NCBI GenBank assembly: GCA_963803775.1 | Contig: CAWDNS010000001.1 | Span: forward strand, 682,001-746,000 | DNA length: 64,000 bases | Direction: 5' to 3' | Origin: JABCZH01 sp963803775 | GTDB taxonomy: Bacteria > Acidobacteriota > Terriglobia > Terriglobales > Acidobacteriaceae | Part shown: positions 43,561-52,548 of the stretch, piece after piece | How positions within the stretch are numbered: position 1 is the first letter of the stretch | How the letters are laid out: the number at the start of each line of letters is the position of its first letter | Notes under the pieces: generated by a model | The model's database searches: none | Told to the model about the DNA's origin: nothing | What the model saw: only the letters and a program-made list of their open reading frames with translations | Position numbers and translations under genes: made by a program

Positions 43561-44553
43561 TTATCGAGCTCGCCTGGGTGCCTCCCCTGAGCTAGGTATG
43601 CACGGCGCTGAAGGCACGAGTAATTGCTGCATTGGCTTTTCGCGTTGATTGACGGCCGCAGCAGTAATCTGTGTCTTATCGAGTTGAACGACAACGGAAC
43701 GCCAGCTCTCAGAATCAGACTTCTCATCGTCCGGCTTCAGCCAAACAGCAACCAGGACATCGGATTCGTGAACGACCGGGAGAAATTTTGTCACATTCGG
43801 CTGGTCATCATGAAAAGGTATGCCGAACTGTTGCAACTGGCATCTTCCCTCTTCTGCGATAACGAATTTTTCGAAGTATGGTTTGCCGCCTCCGAATTCT
43901 GGTGATACGGCCGGATAGAAGGTTATGGAGAAAACGTAGATGTATCCGATAATCGATACCACGGCGAACGCGGTTAGAAACACGAAATAAACAACTCTTT
44001 CGGGGTGCATCTTGGACCTACTGGTCTGTGAAACCCGATCGAAGAGTCGCGAGGCCCGGAATGTACATACCCCCGCGACGCAGATAGGAAAGTAGACCTC
44101 GACGGCAATTACTAGGCTTGCCAGGAACTTAGTAAAACAATTTGGCGGCGCTATAAGTTCCCAAATCTCCCAGACCGCAGTCTGACCCAGCCCCGGCTCC
44201 TTCTTGAAAAACAAGGACGCGCAAGCGGCAATGAGGAGAAACAGAGGCAAGAGCAAACAGAAAACGATCCTTTTGGAGGCAGGTAACGTTCGCTCTTCCA
44301 GGCTACGCGGGCCTGCAATGCGCCACGCAATGTAGACAGGTAAAGGCGCCAGTAACAAGAAAGTTAGAAGCACCAGAACGCCGGTGACAATCAATTTGGG
44401 CTTGGCTAATGAAAAGTCTGTAATTCCAAGTTGGTGCAGGTAGATGTTGATAGTGAGTGTTCCAGTCGCATAAGCGAGAGCGGCCGAAGCCGCGCCGAAC
44501 CCACTTAGCGTGCCTAAGTCAAACTGACTTCGATTGTCGTCTGATTGCGGCAT
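43561..44553 (-). CDS. multi-pass membrane protein of unknown function
   Basis: A roughly 330-residue protein with about six membrane helices, including PKLIVTGVLVLLTFLLLAPL, RIVFCLLLPLFLLIAACASL, FLASLVIAVEVYFPICVAG and VYFVFLTAFAVVSIIGYIYVF, followed by a soluble C-terminal part. I do not recognise a family. ATG at 44553 (MPQSDDN) is preferred since the 24 residues before it look random. No ribosome site is obvious. It is convergent with the SH3-domain gene. Confidence 0.5.
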   Translation of the reverse strand: MPQSDDNRSQFDLGTLSGFGAASAALAYATGTLTINIYLHQLGITDFSLAKPKLIVTGVLVLLTFLLLAPLPVYIAWRIAGPRSLEERTLPASKRIVFCLLLPLFLLIAACASLFFKKEPGLGQTAVWEIWELIAPPNCFTKFLASLVIAVEVYFPICVAGVCTFRASRLFDRVSQTSRSKMHPERVVYFVFLTAFAVVSIIGYIYVFSITFYPAVSPEFGGGKPYFEKFVIAEEGRCQLQQFGIPFHDDQPNVTKFLPVVHESDVLVAVWLKPDDEKSDSESWRSVVVQLDKTQITAAAVNQREKPMQQLLVPSAPCIPSSGEAPRRAR

Positions 44554-44635
44554 ATCGCGTATTTGCGATGGACACTGCACTGGGCACGTCGGTTGTGGAA
44601 TTGCCCTCGGTAAGACGCGCCGCACTTAAACGCCA

Positions 44636-44666
44636 GGCGGAAGCCAGTCTTGACCTGACTTCCGCC
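44636..44666 (-). terminator. terminator-like hairpin after nucleoside-phosphorylase-like gene
   Basis: GGCGGAAG (44636-44643) and CTTCCGCC (44659-44666) form a perfect 8-bp stem 12 bases after the minus-strand stop at 44678. The T tract is short. Confidence 0.4.
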
Positions 44667-44677
44667 GGAGGTTGGCC

Positions 44678-44905
44678 CTAATGCCCGAAACTGGCTTGTA
44701 TCACGGCCCAGGTGGCTATGACACTCGCAGCCGTGGTAAAGGCGCCGTATTTCGCGTAAATCTGCCCAGCTTCCTGCTTGGCTTGCTCAATATTGCCCGA
44801 CGGATTTGAGATCTGCGGATCGGATGCATTTCGTATGGCATGCCACTTCACGTTGGGGAACTGCTGCAAGGCATTGCCGACCATGGCATCGCCCATATGT
44901 CGCAA
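44678..44905 (-). pseudogene. nucleoside-phosphorylase-like protein, C-terminal part after frameshift
   Basis: Continues the family in a shifted frame: MGDAMVGNALQQFPNVKWHAIRNASDPQISN, then a helical tail. The typical active-site region after ACD would read ACDMGDAMVGNAL; the sequence has an extra AT at GACATATGGGC (about 44898-44903), a two-base insertion that also accounts for the total length. Confidence 0.6.
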
Positions 44906-45792
44906 GCCTGTCCCTGTCCCTGAAGCTTGTAGTAGTCAGTAGAGTCATCAAAGCCGAAGAAATCCGTGGTGACAATCGCATCCTGGGCGGTATCCCACAT
45001 TTTGGGGACGGAGCGTGCTCCGGTAATGCGCGCAGCGTTAACTTTGGTAAGCGCAGGAGTGATCGCCTGAATCGCGCCAGCCGGGATGGCAGATGTCGCA
45101 TACGAAGCTGCTGCCCACGGCTGACTCTTGAACTGTGTGACGCAGTGAAACTTGGTGCGGCCGGCGATAACAACATCTCCCAGCGCAACCTCTTTCCCGA
45201 TTCCCCCGCCGGTTCCAGTGGTGATGAAAAGCTTTGGCTGCACAGCTTGCACCACCTCGCTGATCATTTTCTGGATCGGATATGCCGGCCCATCGTAGTC
45301 AAGGTGTAAACCAGATTTCATCAACAGCACCCGGGCTTTTCCGATGACGCACGGAAAGTACAAGCCGAGACTGTGGTAGTAGCGTGCCATGTCGGGTGTC
45401 TTATCGTTGAAGGGAGCCATGCCTCCGGTGACCAGCGGAATATAACTCTGTACATCGTGGCGGTACTCGTACCATTGGGATACTTGGAAGCCCGGCGTAA
45501 ACAGCGCTGCGAGCGCCGCCGCCTCGGCGGAGGTCCAGGTCACGACGACGGCGTCATAGCCCTTGAACTTCGACAAATCGTCGCGTTCAGCCGGCGCCGG
45601 AGTTAGCGGTTTAGGCGTGGGCTTGGTGGCTACAGGCCAGGGAACGGCGCTGGGAAGCCGATCGCTTTCACTGAGAAAAGCAGCTTCGACTCCGGCCGCT
45701 TTGAAACGCTGTTGCGGAGCTTCGGGATCGTAATTCAGCCGGAGATCTTCGACATCGAGGTGGTGAGGCGAGAAAGACTTGCTAGCGGCCAT
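44848..45792 (-). CDS. nucleoside-phosphorylase superfamily-like protein, main part before frameshift
   Basis: A 314-residue frame of the PNP/UDP phosphorylase (MTA/SAH nucleosidase) superfamily. The glycine-rich phosphate region LFITTGTGGGIGKEVALGDVVIAG and the strand YDAVVVTWTSAEAAALAALF fit the fold. The frame ends ...QACDIWAMPWSAMPCSSSPT, and the expected end is in another frame (44678-44905). ATG at 45792 has AAGGAGG upstream. Substrate is not clear; the N-terminal extension of about 80 residues is unusual. It follows the papain-like gene after a terminator. Confidence 0.65.
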   Translation of the reverse strand: MAASKSFSPHHLDVEDLRLNYDPEAPQQRFKAAGVEAAFLSESDRLPSAVPWPVATKPTPKPLTPAPAERDDLSKFKGYDAVVVTWTSAEAAALAALFTPGFQVSQWYEYRHDVQSYIPLVTGGMAPFNDKTPDMARYYHSLGLYFPCVIGKARVLLMKSGLHLDYDGPAYPIQKMISEVVQAVQPKLFITTGTGGGIGKEVALGDVVIAGRTKFHCVTQFKSQPWAAASYATSAIPAGAIQAITPALTKVNAARITGARSVPKMWDTAQDAIVTTDFFGFDDSTDYYKLQGQGQACDIWAMPWSAMPCSSSPT

Positions 45793-45847
45793 ATGGCCTC
45801 CTTTCATGGGCGCAAGAGCCAGCGCCTTGGTAAAACAAAAGTGGAAG

Positions 45848-45892
45848 AAAAATGGAAGTGCTTGACCACTAGGATGGAACGCAAGCACTTCC
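45848..45892 (-). terminator. Rho-independent terminator after papain-like gene
   Basis: On the minus strand GGAAGTGCTTG (45892-45882) pairs perfectly with CAAGCACTTCC (45864-45854), followed by ATTTTTC. The 11-bp stem starts 15 bases after the stop at 45907. Confidence 0.75.
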
Positions 45893-45906
45893 GGCGTTAG
45901 TTTTAT

Positions 45907-46692
45907 CTAAGCCGCAATGGGACGACCGGCCGGGAAGGCCGTCTTCAGGTCGCTCATGTCGGCTTCAAGCTGCTTCCAGTCGAAGCCGGTTGGGGTCTTC
46001 CCTGCCTTGACCCAGTCCGGGCTGAGAAGGCCGTAAGCCTCATCGCAATATGCGTTCCAGAACTCCCAAGTCATGCGCTTGAGTTCACCCCAGGTGATAC
46101 AGGTGAGACCACGTGCGTCGTAGGCTACGATCGGAACGGCATGGCCACCCCACGAACCGGGTGCACCCTTGCCTGTGGCTCCGCCCGGAGGAACTGTCCA
46201 CACCGTCTGAGTCTGAGCCGAAATCGGCATAGCCAGGCCGATGTAGCAGTTGCCAAAGATGTATACCGCGTCCTGGATTTCCTGGTGATTGTTCGGTTCA
46301 AGCGCGCAAAATGCGCTCAATTGATTCCCCGCAACCGGATTTGCCAGCCAGTAGTTGAGCACGTTAATTTCAACCGCGCCCCGGTCGGAGCTGGGATTGT
46401 TGGGATTGTAGTGACCCACAATCTCGTATAGCTTTTCAATATCCTGGTCCGGAAGAATGACTTGCTTTTTCTGTGCTTCCGCCGTCCATTCTTGAATGCA
46501 ATGACCGACGGCGGCGCAGGTACAATCTCCCAACTTGTCATTCAACATCATGCCCAAGTTGGTGATCTTGGTGTCATAGTTTGTGGCCGCCGGCGGCGCC
46601 GGAAGGCTGCCGGTGTACTTGCTCAGCATCGGAACCCGGCTGTCGTGGTGAGCAGTCTGTTTGCCAAGTTTTACTTTCGTGTAGTCAATCAT
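45907..46692 (-). CDS. papain-like fold protein, likely cysteine peptidase
   Basis: A 261-residue protein with a cysteine-peptidase-like layout. LGDCTCAAVGHCIQEW (Cys57 and Cys59 candidates) resembles the nucleophile region of papain-fold enzymes, and GSWGGHAVPIVAYDARGLTCITWG (His184) resembles the histidine region followed by the expected Trp-Gly. No signal peptide is evident. I cannot name the family with certainty. It is separated by a terminator from the nucleoside-phosphorylase-like gene. Confidence 0.55.
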   Translation of the reverse strand: MIDYTKVKLGKQTAHHDSRVPMLSKYTGSLPAPPAATNYDTKITNLGMMLNDKLGDCTCAAVGHCIQEWTAEAQKKQVILPDQDIEKLYEIVGHYNPNNPSSDRGAVEINVLNYWLANPVAGNQLSAFCALEPNNHQEIQDAVYIFGNCYIGLAMPISAQTQTVWTVPPGGATGKGAPGSWGGHAVPIVAYDARGLTCITWGELKRMTWEFWNAYCDEAYGLLSPDWVKAGKTPTGFDWKQLEADMSDLKTAFPAGRPIAA

Positions 46693-47086
46693 GACGCAAG
46701 CTCCTTTCGTGAGGAACGTTCGGAACGTTTTACCTTGCCGGGGGACACCCCGGCTCAGTGTCAGGGATTTGGGGCCCTACTTCGCGCCTTTGAGATACGA
46801 ACTACGCGACTGTACCACCAAATTACTGGGTGTTAAACAGCCTCGCTCAGGAATTTCGGTTTTCGTAACAAGACGGCGGTTCGGTGCGGCCAGGCTTGGC
46901 GCATCGGCACTGCGCCACTTTGGGCTGCGTTCCCGGGGATGTCTCGCATGTGGCGCCGCCATTTATGTTTTTGTGTAAGCCTGAGCGCGGATAGCGAGCA
47001 CTTGTTTATAATTCCGTGCAATGATTTTCACCCGCCAAGGTAACATTATTTCGGAAGGCAACGCCGGGCGATGCCGCGGGAATGAC
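46693..47086. other. 394-base divergent intergenic region
   Basis: Between the papain-like gene (minus) and the TolC gene (plus). I see no coding frame or strong hairpin. A TATAAT at 47007-47012 with TTGT upstream could be an extended -10 for the efflux operon; no good -35 is visible. Confidence 0.4.
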
Positions 47087-48535
47087 ATGCGGCCCGGCCA
47101 TGCTCTCCGCTTCAGTCGCGTGTGCCTGGCAGCTGCAGTTGCATTCGCCGCAGCGGCGACGACGGTCGCCCAAACCGGGACCCTGTCCATCCCCAACGCG
47201 CCCGGGCAAGGCCAGGCTGCGCAGGGTCAGTTCGCGGGCAGCGTTGCGTCCGAGCCGGTTCCCGGGGTTGTGCGAATTTCATTGCAGGACGCAATCGACC
47301 GCGGATTGAAGCAGAATCTTGGAGTGTTGCTTTCCAACGCCGACATTCGGTCGGCGCGCGGACAGCGTTGGGAGCAATTGAGTGCGCTCTTGCCGCATGT
47401 GACGGCCGGGCCGTATCTGGCGGAGTCTAAGCTCAATATTGATGAGCTCGGCTTTGCCGGTCTCAGTAATCTCTTGCATCTCTCGTCATCTGTCGGTCCT
47501 TTTTCGTTCTTTGACGCGCGTGCCAATCTAACCCAATCCCTGTTTGACTGGAAAGCGATCAGCAATACGCGTGCCGCCGGGCAGAGTTTGAAATCCAGCG
47601 AATATACATACAAAGATGCCCGTGACCTGGTAGTGCAGGCCGTGGGCTTCACCTACCTTCAGGCGATCGCCGACGAGGCCCGCGTGGAAACTTCGGAAGC
47701 GCAAGTGGAAACAGCCAAGGCGGTATACGGCCAGGCGTCGGATCAGGTGAAGGCGGGCACATCGCCGGAGATCGATGGGCTGCGGGCGAAAGTGGAGATG
47801 CAGACGCGGCTACAACAGCTGATTCAAGCGAGAAACGATCTTGCGATTCAGAAGCTGGCAGTGGCCCGCGTCATCGGACTGGCTTCCGGGCAGGAATTCG
47901 ATTTGACCGACAAGTCGCTATATCGGCCCTTCGAAGCCATGACCGTGGATGAGGCACTGCGGCGCGCTTATATCTCGCGTTCTGACTACCAAGCGGCGAT
48001 GATGGAAGTTCGCGCAGCGGAGTTCTCGCGGAAGGCCGCCTTCGCGGGTTATTTTCCGTCGCTTTCTTTCGACGGCGATTATGGAACGGGAGGATCCCAC
48101 CCTTCGACAGCGACGCAGGTATTCGATGTGCGTGGAACGCTGTCCATTCCGATCTTTCAGGGCGGCAGTGTTCACGGCGACGTTTTGCAGGCGGACGCGA
48201 AGCTCACCCAAAGCCGGGAGCGCCTCGCCAACCTCCGCGGGCAGATCGACTCCGACGTCCGCACCGCACTGTTGAACCTGGAGTCATCGGCTGAACAGGT
48301 CGAGGTGGCGCGCAGCAACATCGAACTGGCGGAAGCGACGTTGACCCAGTCGCGCGATCGTTTCAGCGCGGGGGTCACTGACACGGTTGAAGTGGTGCAA
48401 TCTCAACAAACCGTCGCCAGCGCACATGAACAGTACATCTCGAGTCTCTACAACTATAATTACGCCAAAATTTCCCTGGCCCGTGCCCTGGGAACGGCTG
48501 AAGCCGGCGTCAAAGAATATTTCAAAGGAAAATGA
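47087..48535 (+). CDS. TolC-family outer-membrane efflux protein
   Basis: A 482-residue TolC-type channel. Signal peptide about residues 1-29 (MRPGHALRFSRVCLAAAVAF start). Two structural repeats of long helices, with SLQDAIDRGLKQNLGVLLSNADI in the first and FSAGVTDTVEVVQSQQTVASAHEQ in the second, and the beta-strand SIPIFQGGSVHGDV. The longer frame from 47021 adds 22 unlikely residues. It is coupled to the EmrA-like adaptor by an ATGA overlap at 48532 and forms a tripartite pump with the two genes that follow. Confidence 0.88.
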   Translation: MRPGHALRFSRVCLAAAVAFAAAATTVAQTGTLSIPNAPGQGQAAQGQFAGSVASEPVPGVVRISLQDAIDRGLKQNLGVLLSNADIRSARGQRWEQLSALLPHVTAGPYLAESKLNIDELGFAGLSNLLHLSSSVGPFSFFDARANLTQSLFDWKAISNTRAAGQSLKSSEYTYKDARDLVVQAVGFTYLQAIADEARVETSEAQVETAKAVYGQASDQVKAGTSPEIDGLRAKVEMQTRLQQLIQARNDLAIQKLAVARVIGLASGQEFDLTDKSLYRPFEAMTVDEALRRAYISRSDYQAAMMEVRAAEFSRKAAFAGYFPSLSFDGDYGTGGSHPSTATQVFDVRGTLSIPIFQGGSVHGDVLQADAKLTQSRERLANLRGQIDSDVRTALLNLESSAEQVEVARSNIELAEATLTQSRDRFSAGVTDTVEVVQSQQTVASAHEQYISSLYNYNYAKISLARALGTAEAGVKEYFKGK

Positions 48536-49806
48536 CCATGGCAGAAGAGAACCCAGCAGGGGCGCCCCGGACAAGCCAGGAATCCACCAGCCCGCCGGCC
48601 GCACGGCAGGAAGAATCAACGCCGCGAGCGACGCGTGGATCCGCACGCTCCAACAGCCGAAGAAACAGATTGATTGTCATTGCGGTGTTGGTGTTGGTTG
48701 TTGGCGGGTTGTTCTTGTGGCGCTATCTCAGCAGCTATGAATCTACCGACGATGCCCAGGTGGATGTCCACCTTTCCCCGGTCAGCGCACGCATTTCCGG
48801 GTACGTGATCAAGGTTAATGTGGGGGACAATCAGTGGGTACAGAAGGGTGACGTATTGGTGGAGATCGATCCGAAAGACTATGAGGTTGCGGTCGAACAG
48901 GCACAAGCGAACCTCGCCAGCGCCGAAGCTACGGCGGAGTCCCTGAATATCACGGTCCCGATTACGTCGGTGAGCACTTCGAGCCAGTTGAGTTTCAGCA
49001 CGTCGGACGTTCAAAATGCCAGTTCCGGGATCATCGCCGCCGAAGCTCAGCTCACCGCCGCTCATGCCCAGTTGCAACAGGCGGAGGCAAACGATGTGAA
49101 GGCGCAAGACGACCTCGTCCGCTACAAAGCGCTGGTGGACAAGCGCGAAGTTTCGGATCAAATTTACGACCAAGCACTGGCCGCCGCCAAGGCGAGCACC
49201 GCATCCGTCGCTGCGGTACACGCCAATGAGGCTGCTGCTCAACAGTCCGTGAAACAAGCCCGGGACCGGCTGGCGCAATCTGAAGCGAACCAGCGATCGG
49301 CGGAAACTGGGCCGCAGCAGGTGTCGTCAAGCCAGGCACGCGCCCGCGCGGCAGTCGCCGACGTGCAACAAAAGCGGGCTGCGCTCGAGCAGGCGCAACT
49401 CAACCTCGGCTATACCAAAATTGTGGCCCCGGTCACCGGAGAAGTGAACAAGACCGTGGTGGTCGGATTGAATGTTCAACCGGGGCAGCAGTTGCTCACG
49501 GTAGTGCCACTCGAGGAAATCTGGATCACAGCGAATTTCAAAGAAACGCAACTTAAGCACATGCGGGTTGGACAAAAGGCGGACATTGATGTGGATTCAA
49601 ACGGCCGAACTTTCAAAGGCCACGTGGACAGCGTTGCTGGCGCCACCGGCCCCTTGTTCAGCTTGCTTCCTCCGGAAAACGCCACGGGCAACTACGTCAA
49701 AATCGTGCAGAGGATTCCGGTAAAAATCGTTCTCGAGCCCGGCGAGAACGACGACCACCAACTACGCCCGGGCATGAATGTGGTGCCGGATGTATACGTG
49801 CGATGA
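48532..49806 (+). CDS. emrA: EmrA-type membrane fusion protein (HlyD family)
   Basis: A 424-residue adaptor. A cytosolic Pro/Arg-rich N-terminus (about 40 residues) precedes one membrane helix (RLIVIAVLVLVVGGLFLW), the lipoyl half STDDAQVDVHLSPVSARISGYV, a long coiled-coil hairpin (about residues 120-300) and YTKIVAPVTGEVNKTVVVGLNV with FKETQLKHMRVGQ. This is the EmrA layout. It bridges the EmrB transporter and the TolC protein. Its stop overlaps emrB (ATGA at 49803). Confidence 0.88.
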   Translation: MTMAEENPAGAPRTSQESTSPPAARQEESTPRATRGSARSNSRRNRLIVIAVLVLVVGGLFLWRYLSSYESTDDAQVDVHLSPVSARISGYVIKVNVGDNQWVQKGDVLVEIDPKDYEVAVEQAQANLASAEATAESLNITVPITSVSTSSQLSFSTSDVQNASSGIIAAEAQLTAAHAQLQQAEANDVKAQDDLVRYKALVDKREVSDQIYDQALAAAKASTASVAAVHANEAAAQQSVKQARDRLAQSEANQRSAETGPQQVSSSQARARAAVADVQQKRAALEQAQLNLGYTKIVAPVTGEVNKTVVVGLNVQPGQQLLTVVPLEEIWITANFKETQLKHMRVGQKADIDVDSNGRTFKGHVDSVAGATGPLFSLLPPENATGNYVKIVQRIPVKIVLEPGENDDHQLRPGMNVVPDVYVR

Positions 49807-51401
49807 GTTCCGTTGCCTCAATCCCGATCGATCAGGACGTCTGGCGTCCTAAGTACAATCCCTGGCTGATTGCGGTGGTCGTCGCCATGGCGGCGTTCAT
49901 GGAGGTACTCGACACCAGCATTGCTAACGTGGCGCTGCCCTACATTGCGGGAAATTTAGGGGCGAGCAATGATCAAAGCACGTGGGTCCTGACCTCGTAT
50001 CTGGTGTCGAACGCGATTGTCCTGCCGATAAGTGGCTGGCTCGCGGGCGCGTTTGGGCGCAAGCGCTTTTTCATGACCTGCCTGGGCGTTTTTACAGTGA
50101 GTTCCTTGCTCTGCGCGGTTGCGCCGAGTCTCGGCCTTCTGCTTTTTTTTCGAGTGCTGCAAGGCGCGGGCGGCGGCGGGTTGCAGCCGATGGCCCAGGC
50201 CATTCTGGCCGATACTTTTCCCCCGCAACAGCGTGGACTGGCGTTCGCGCTCTACGGCATTACCGCCATCATGGCGCCCACGATCGGGCCCACCCTGGGG
50301 GGATGGATCACCTTCAACTATTCCTGGCGCTGGATTTTCTTCATCAATCTGCCGGTCGGCCTTCTCACCTGGTTTCTAGTAAGACGCTTCGTCGAAGATC
50401 CCCCCTATCTCGCCAAGCTCAAGGCGGCCGGGGTCAAGCTGGATTACATTGGCATCGCCCTCCTGACGCTTGGCATTGGGGCGTTGCAGGTGATGCTCGA
50501 CAGAGGCCAGGAAGATGATTGGTTCGGGTCGCACTTCATCACGACGTTGGTCGTTATCGCGACCGTATGCCTGATCTCGCTGGTGATTTGGGAATGGTAT
50601 CAAAAAGCGCCGATCATTGACGTCCGCATGTTCAAGAACTTTAACTTTGCGGGCGCGAGCCTGATGATGTTTATGCTGGGAATCATGCTGTTCAGCAGCC
50701 TGGTCCTGATGCCGCAATTCCTCCAGACCCTATTAGGGTATACGTCCGAACTGGCTGGGCTTGCGTTATCGGCGGGGGGGCTGGTTTTGCTGATCGAGAT
50801 GCCGATCATGGGGCAACTGACGACTAAGATCCAGGCGCGGCGACTGATTGCCTTCGGCTGGTTATCTTTGTCGATCGCCATGTACTATTCGACCCAGAGG
50901 ATTGATTTGCAGATCAGCTTCAGCGCCGCCACTTGGTTGCGCATCGCCCAGGTGATTGGGTTGGGGTTCCTGTTCGTCCCAATTACGCTGGCGGCTTACG
51001 TCGGAATTGCACCGGAGAAGAACAATGCGGTCGCCGGGATCGTCAATTTCATGCGCAACATGGGCAGCAGCGTGGGAACTTCAATGGTCACCACGCTGAT
51101 CGCGCGGCGCTCACAGTTCCATCAGGCGCGGCTGATTGAGTTCACTCGGGATGGGAATCCGAATTTCCAGAACTCGGTGAACGGCCTCGCCCAGCGCCTG
51201 GGTCACGCAGGGATGAGCCCTCCCGACGCACAGATGGGCGCCTATGCCAGGATTTATCAGAACATTCAAAATCAAGCGGGCAGCCTGGCATACATTGATA
51301 CTTTCATGGTGCTTTGTGTGGGAGCCGCCATCATGTTCTTTCTGTCTTTTATTTTGAAGAAGAATGACCCAGGTGGAGGGGCCGATTTGGCAGCGGGCTG
51401 A
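49803..51401 (+). CDS. emrB: EmrB/QacA-type MFS transporter (DHA2, 14 helices)
   Basis: A 532-residue inner-membrane transporter. Helix 1 FMEVLDTSIANVALPYIAG carries the DHA2 motif D1; the loop GAFGRKRFF is motif A; the GAGGGGLQPMAQAILADTFPP and MAPTIGPTLGGWI stretch is motif C. Fourteen helices fit the length. Drug/proton antiport through TolC is the usual role; substrate unknown. Last gene of the efflux operon. Confidence 0.9.
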   Translation: MSSVASIPIDQDVWRPKYNPWLIAVVVAMAAFMEVLDTSIANVALPYIAGNLGASNDQSTWVLTSYLVSNAIVLPISGWLAGAFGRKRFFMTCLGVFTVSSLLCAVAPSLGLLLFFRVLQGAGGGGLQPMAQAILADTFPPQQRGLAFALYGITAIMAPTIGPTLGGWITFNYSWRWIFFINLPVGLLTWFLVRRFVEDPPYLAKLKAAGVKLDYIGIALLTLGIGALQVMLDRGQEDDWFGSHFITTLVVIATVCLISLVIWEWYQKAPIIDVRMFKNFNFAGASLMMFMLGIMLFSSLVLMPQFLQTLLGYTSELAGLALSAGGLVLLIEMPIMGQLTTKIQARRLIAFGWLSLSIAMYYSTQRIDLQISFSAATWLRIAQVIGLGFLFVPITLAAYVGIAPEKNNAVAGIVNFMRNMGSSVGTSMVTTLIARRSQFHQARLIEFTRDGNPNFQNSVNGLAQRLGHAGMSPPDAQMGAYARIYQNIQNQAGSLAYIDTFMVLCVGAAIMFFLSFILKKNDPGGGADLAAG

Positions 51402-51463
51402 GCGAAGTAGAATGGTATTGAATCGAATGGAGAAATACCGGTAGCAATTGTAGGGGATTCAGA

Positions 51464-52099
51464 ATGATCAAAATCATCACCATTGAGCGGGAGTACGGAT
51501 GCGGCGGGGGCGAAATTGCCCAGCAGCTTGCGCAACATCTGGGATGGAAGCTTTGGGATCACTTGCTAACCGAGGAGATCGCCCGCCTGGCAAATTGTCC
51601 CAAGGCTGAGGTCGAGTGCCGGGAAGAGCGAAATGATCCGCTCTACTACCGGCTCTTCAAATCGTTTTTGCGCGGGAGTTACGAGGGAAGCATCAACGCG
51701 CACAAGCTGAGCCTGGTGGATAGCGAATGCATTATTAAGTTCACAGAGAGGGTCGTTCTGCACGCGGCGGAGACAGGAAATTGCGTCATCGTCGGAAGAG
51801 GATCGCAGCATTTTCTTAGAGACCGCGAAGACACGTTGCGGGTATTTCTATACGCTCCGCGAGAGGAAAAGGTGCGGCGGCTGCTGGTTCGCGGCAAGAG
51901 TGAAAACGAAGCCGAGCAACTGGTGGATACGGTTGATCGCGAGCGGGCCGATTTCATTGCGAAATACTTTGGGGTCGAGTGGCCGAACCTGCCGCTTTAT
52001 CACACCATGATTAATACTTCGATCGGCGATGACACCGTCGTGCAATCGATTGTGAATTTCATGAAAACGTGCGATTCAAAATTAACCGCCGTGGGGTGA
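51464..52099 (+). CDS. cytidylate-kinase-like family protein
   Basis: A 211-residue protein of the cytidylate kinase-like family. The N-terminus IEREYGCGGGEIAQQLAQHLGWKLWD resembles the P-loop region in related proteins, and CVIVGRGSQHFLRDREDTLRVFLYAPREEKVRRLL follows. Members usually phosphorylate nucleotides or sugar-like substrates, but this branch's substrate is not defined. It lies 62 bases after emrB with a spacing that suggests its own promoter. Confidence 0.75.
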   Translation: MIKIITIEREYGCGGGEIAQQLAQHLGWKLWDHLLTEEIARLANCPKAEVECREERNDPLYYRLFKSFLRGSYEGSINAHKLSLVDSECIIKFTERVVLHAAETGNCVIVGRGSQHFLRDREDTLRVFLYAPREEKVRRLLVRGKSENEAEQLVDTVDRERADFIAKYFGVEWPNLPLYHTMINTSIGDDTVVQSIVNFMKTCDSKLTAVG

Positions 52100-52170
52100 G
52101 GAAAGTACCACGCCAGCGCAATCGCCTGTTAATACTGCCCCTGGGAGCGCTCACGCTGCCTATTGGGCTC

Positions 52171-52272
52171 TCATCGGACGGCCAACCTCCACACTGCGGC
52201 CGCGACCACCAGAGCTATACCAATCGCATAACCGATCATCCGCGCTTTGCCAGCCTGCTGTTGTTCCTGCAT
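52171..52272 (-). CDS. very small membrane protein (33 residues)
   Basis: ATG at 52272 is preceded by GGGAGG with six-base spacing. The product MQEQQQAGKARMIGYAIG... has a polar N-terminus, one hydrophobic helix (about residues 12-29) and a basic end (WRLAVR), as in small single-pass proteins. No family recognised. Confidence 0.45.
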   Translation of the reverse strand: MQEQQQAGKARMIGYAIGIALVVAAAVWRLAVR

Positions 52273-52293
52273 GAGTCGCCTCCCGATTCCAGA

Positions 52294-52470
52294 TTACTCC
52301 TTTGCCCAGCCACGCACCAGAAAAGCTACGTCGTCAAGCGCTTCTTGCATATTAAAGCAAACAAACACGTTAGGCTGCTGGCTAGCGTCGGGTTCATCGC
52401 AAACACGGCCCTTGACCGTTGGAGGTCGACTAGAGAAACATTCCGCCTGAGTTTCATGACGGCCGGTCAT
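52294..52470 (-). CDS. possible 58-residue hypothetical protein
   Basis: A short frame ending 21 bases before the 33-residue membrane peptide. Product contains two Cys (RVCDEP, FVCFNMQEALDDVAFLVRG). No clear ribosome site, so this is doubtful; kept because of spacing to the next small gene. Confidence 0.25.
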   Translation of the reverse strand: MTGRHETQAECFSSRPPTVKGRVCDEPDASQQPNVFVCFNMQEALDDVAFLVRGWAKE

Positions 52471-52548
52471 CGTGCAACCGATGAATCGAGCCCACAAAGT
52501 TACCTCGGTACTGCTGCGCGTTTTCTGATTCAGTCCTAAACTCTGGCA

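Larger units (their letters stand above)
52100..52548. other. 449-base gap containing two possible short minus-strand genes
   Basis: Between the cytidylate-kinase-like gene and the diguanylate cyclase. The only coding signals I find are on the minus strand: a 33-codon membrane peptide with a good ribosome site and a weaker 58-codon frame directly before it. Plus-strand frames here look random. Confidence 0.4.

Noticed and set aside
52069..52539. 156-codon plus-strand frame
   Set aside because: Starts inside the cytidylate-kinase-like gene, no ribosome site, random composition.
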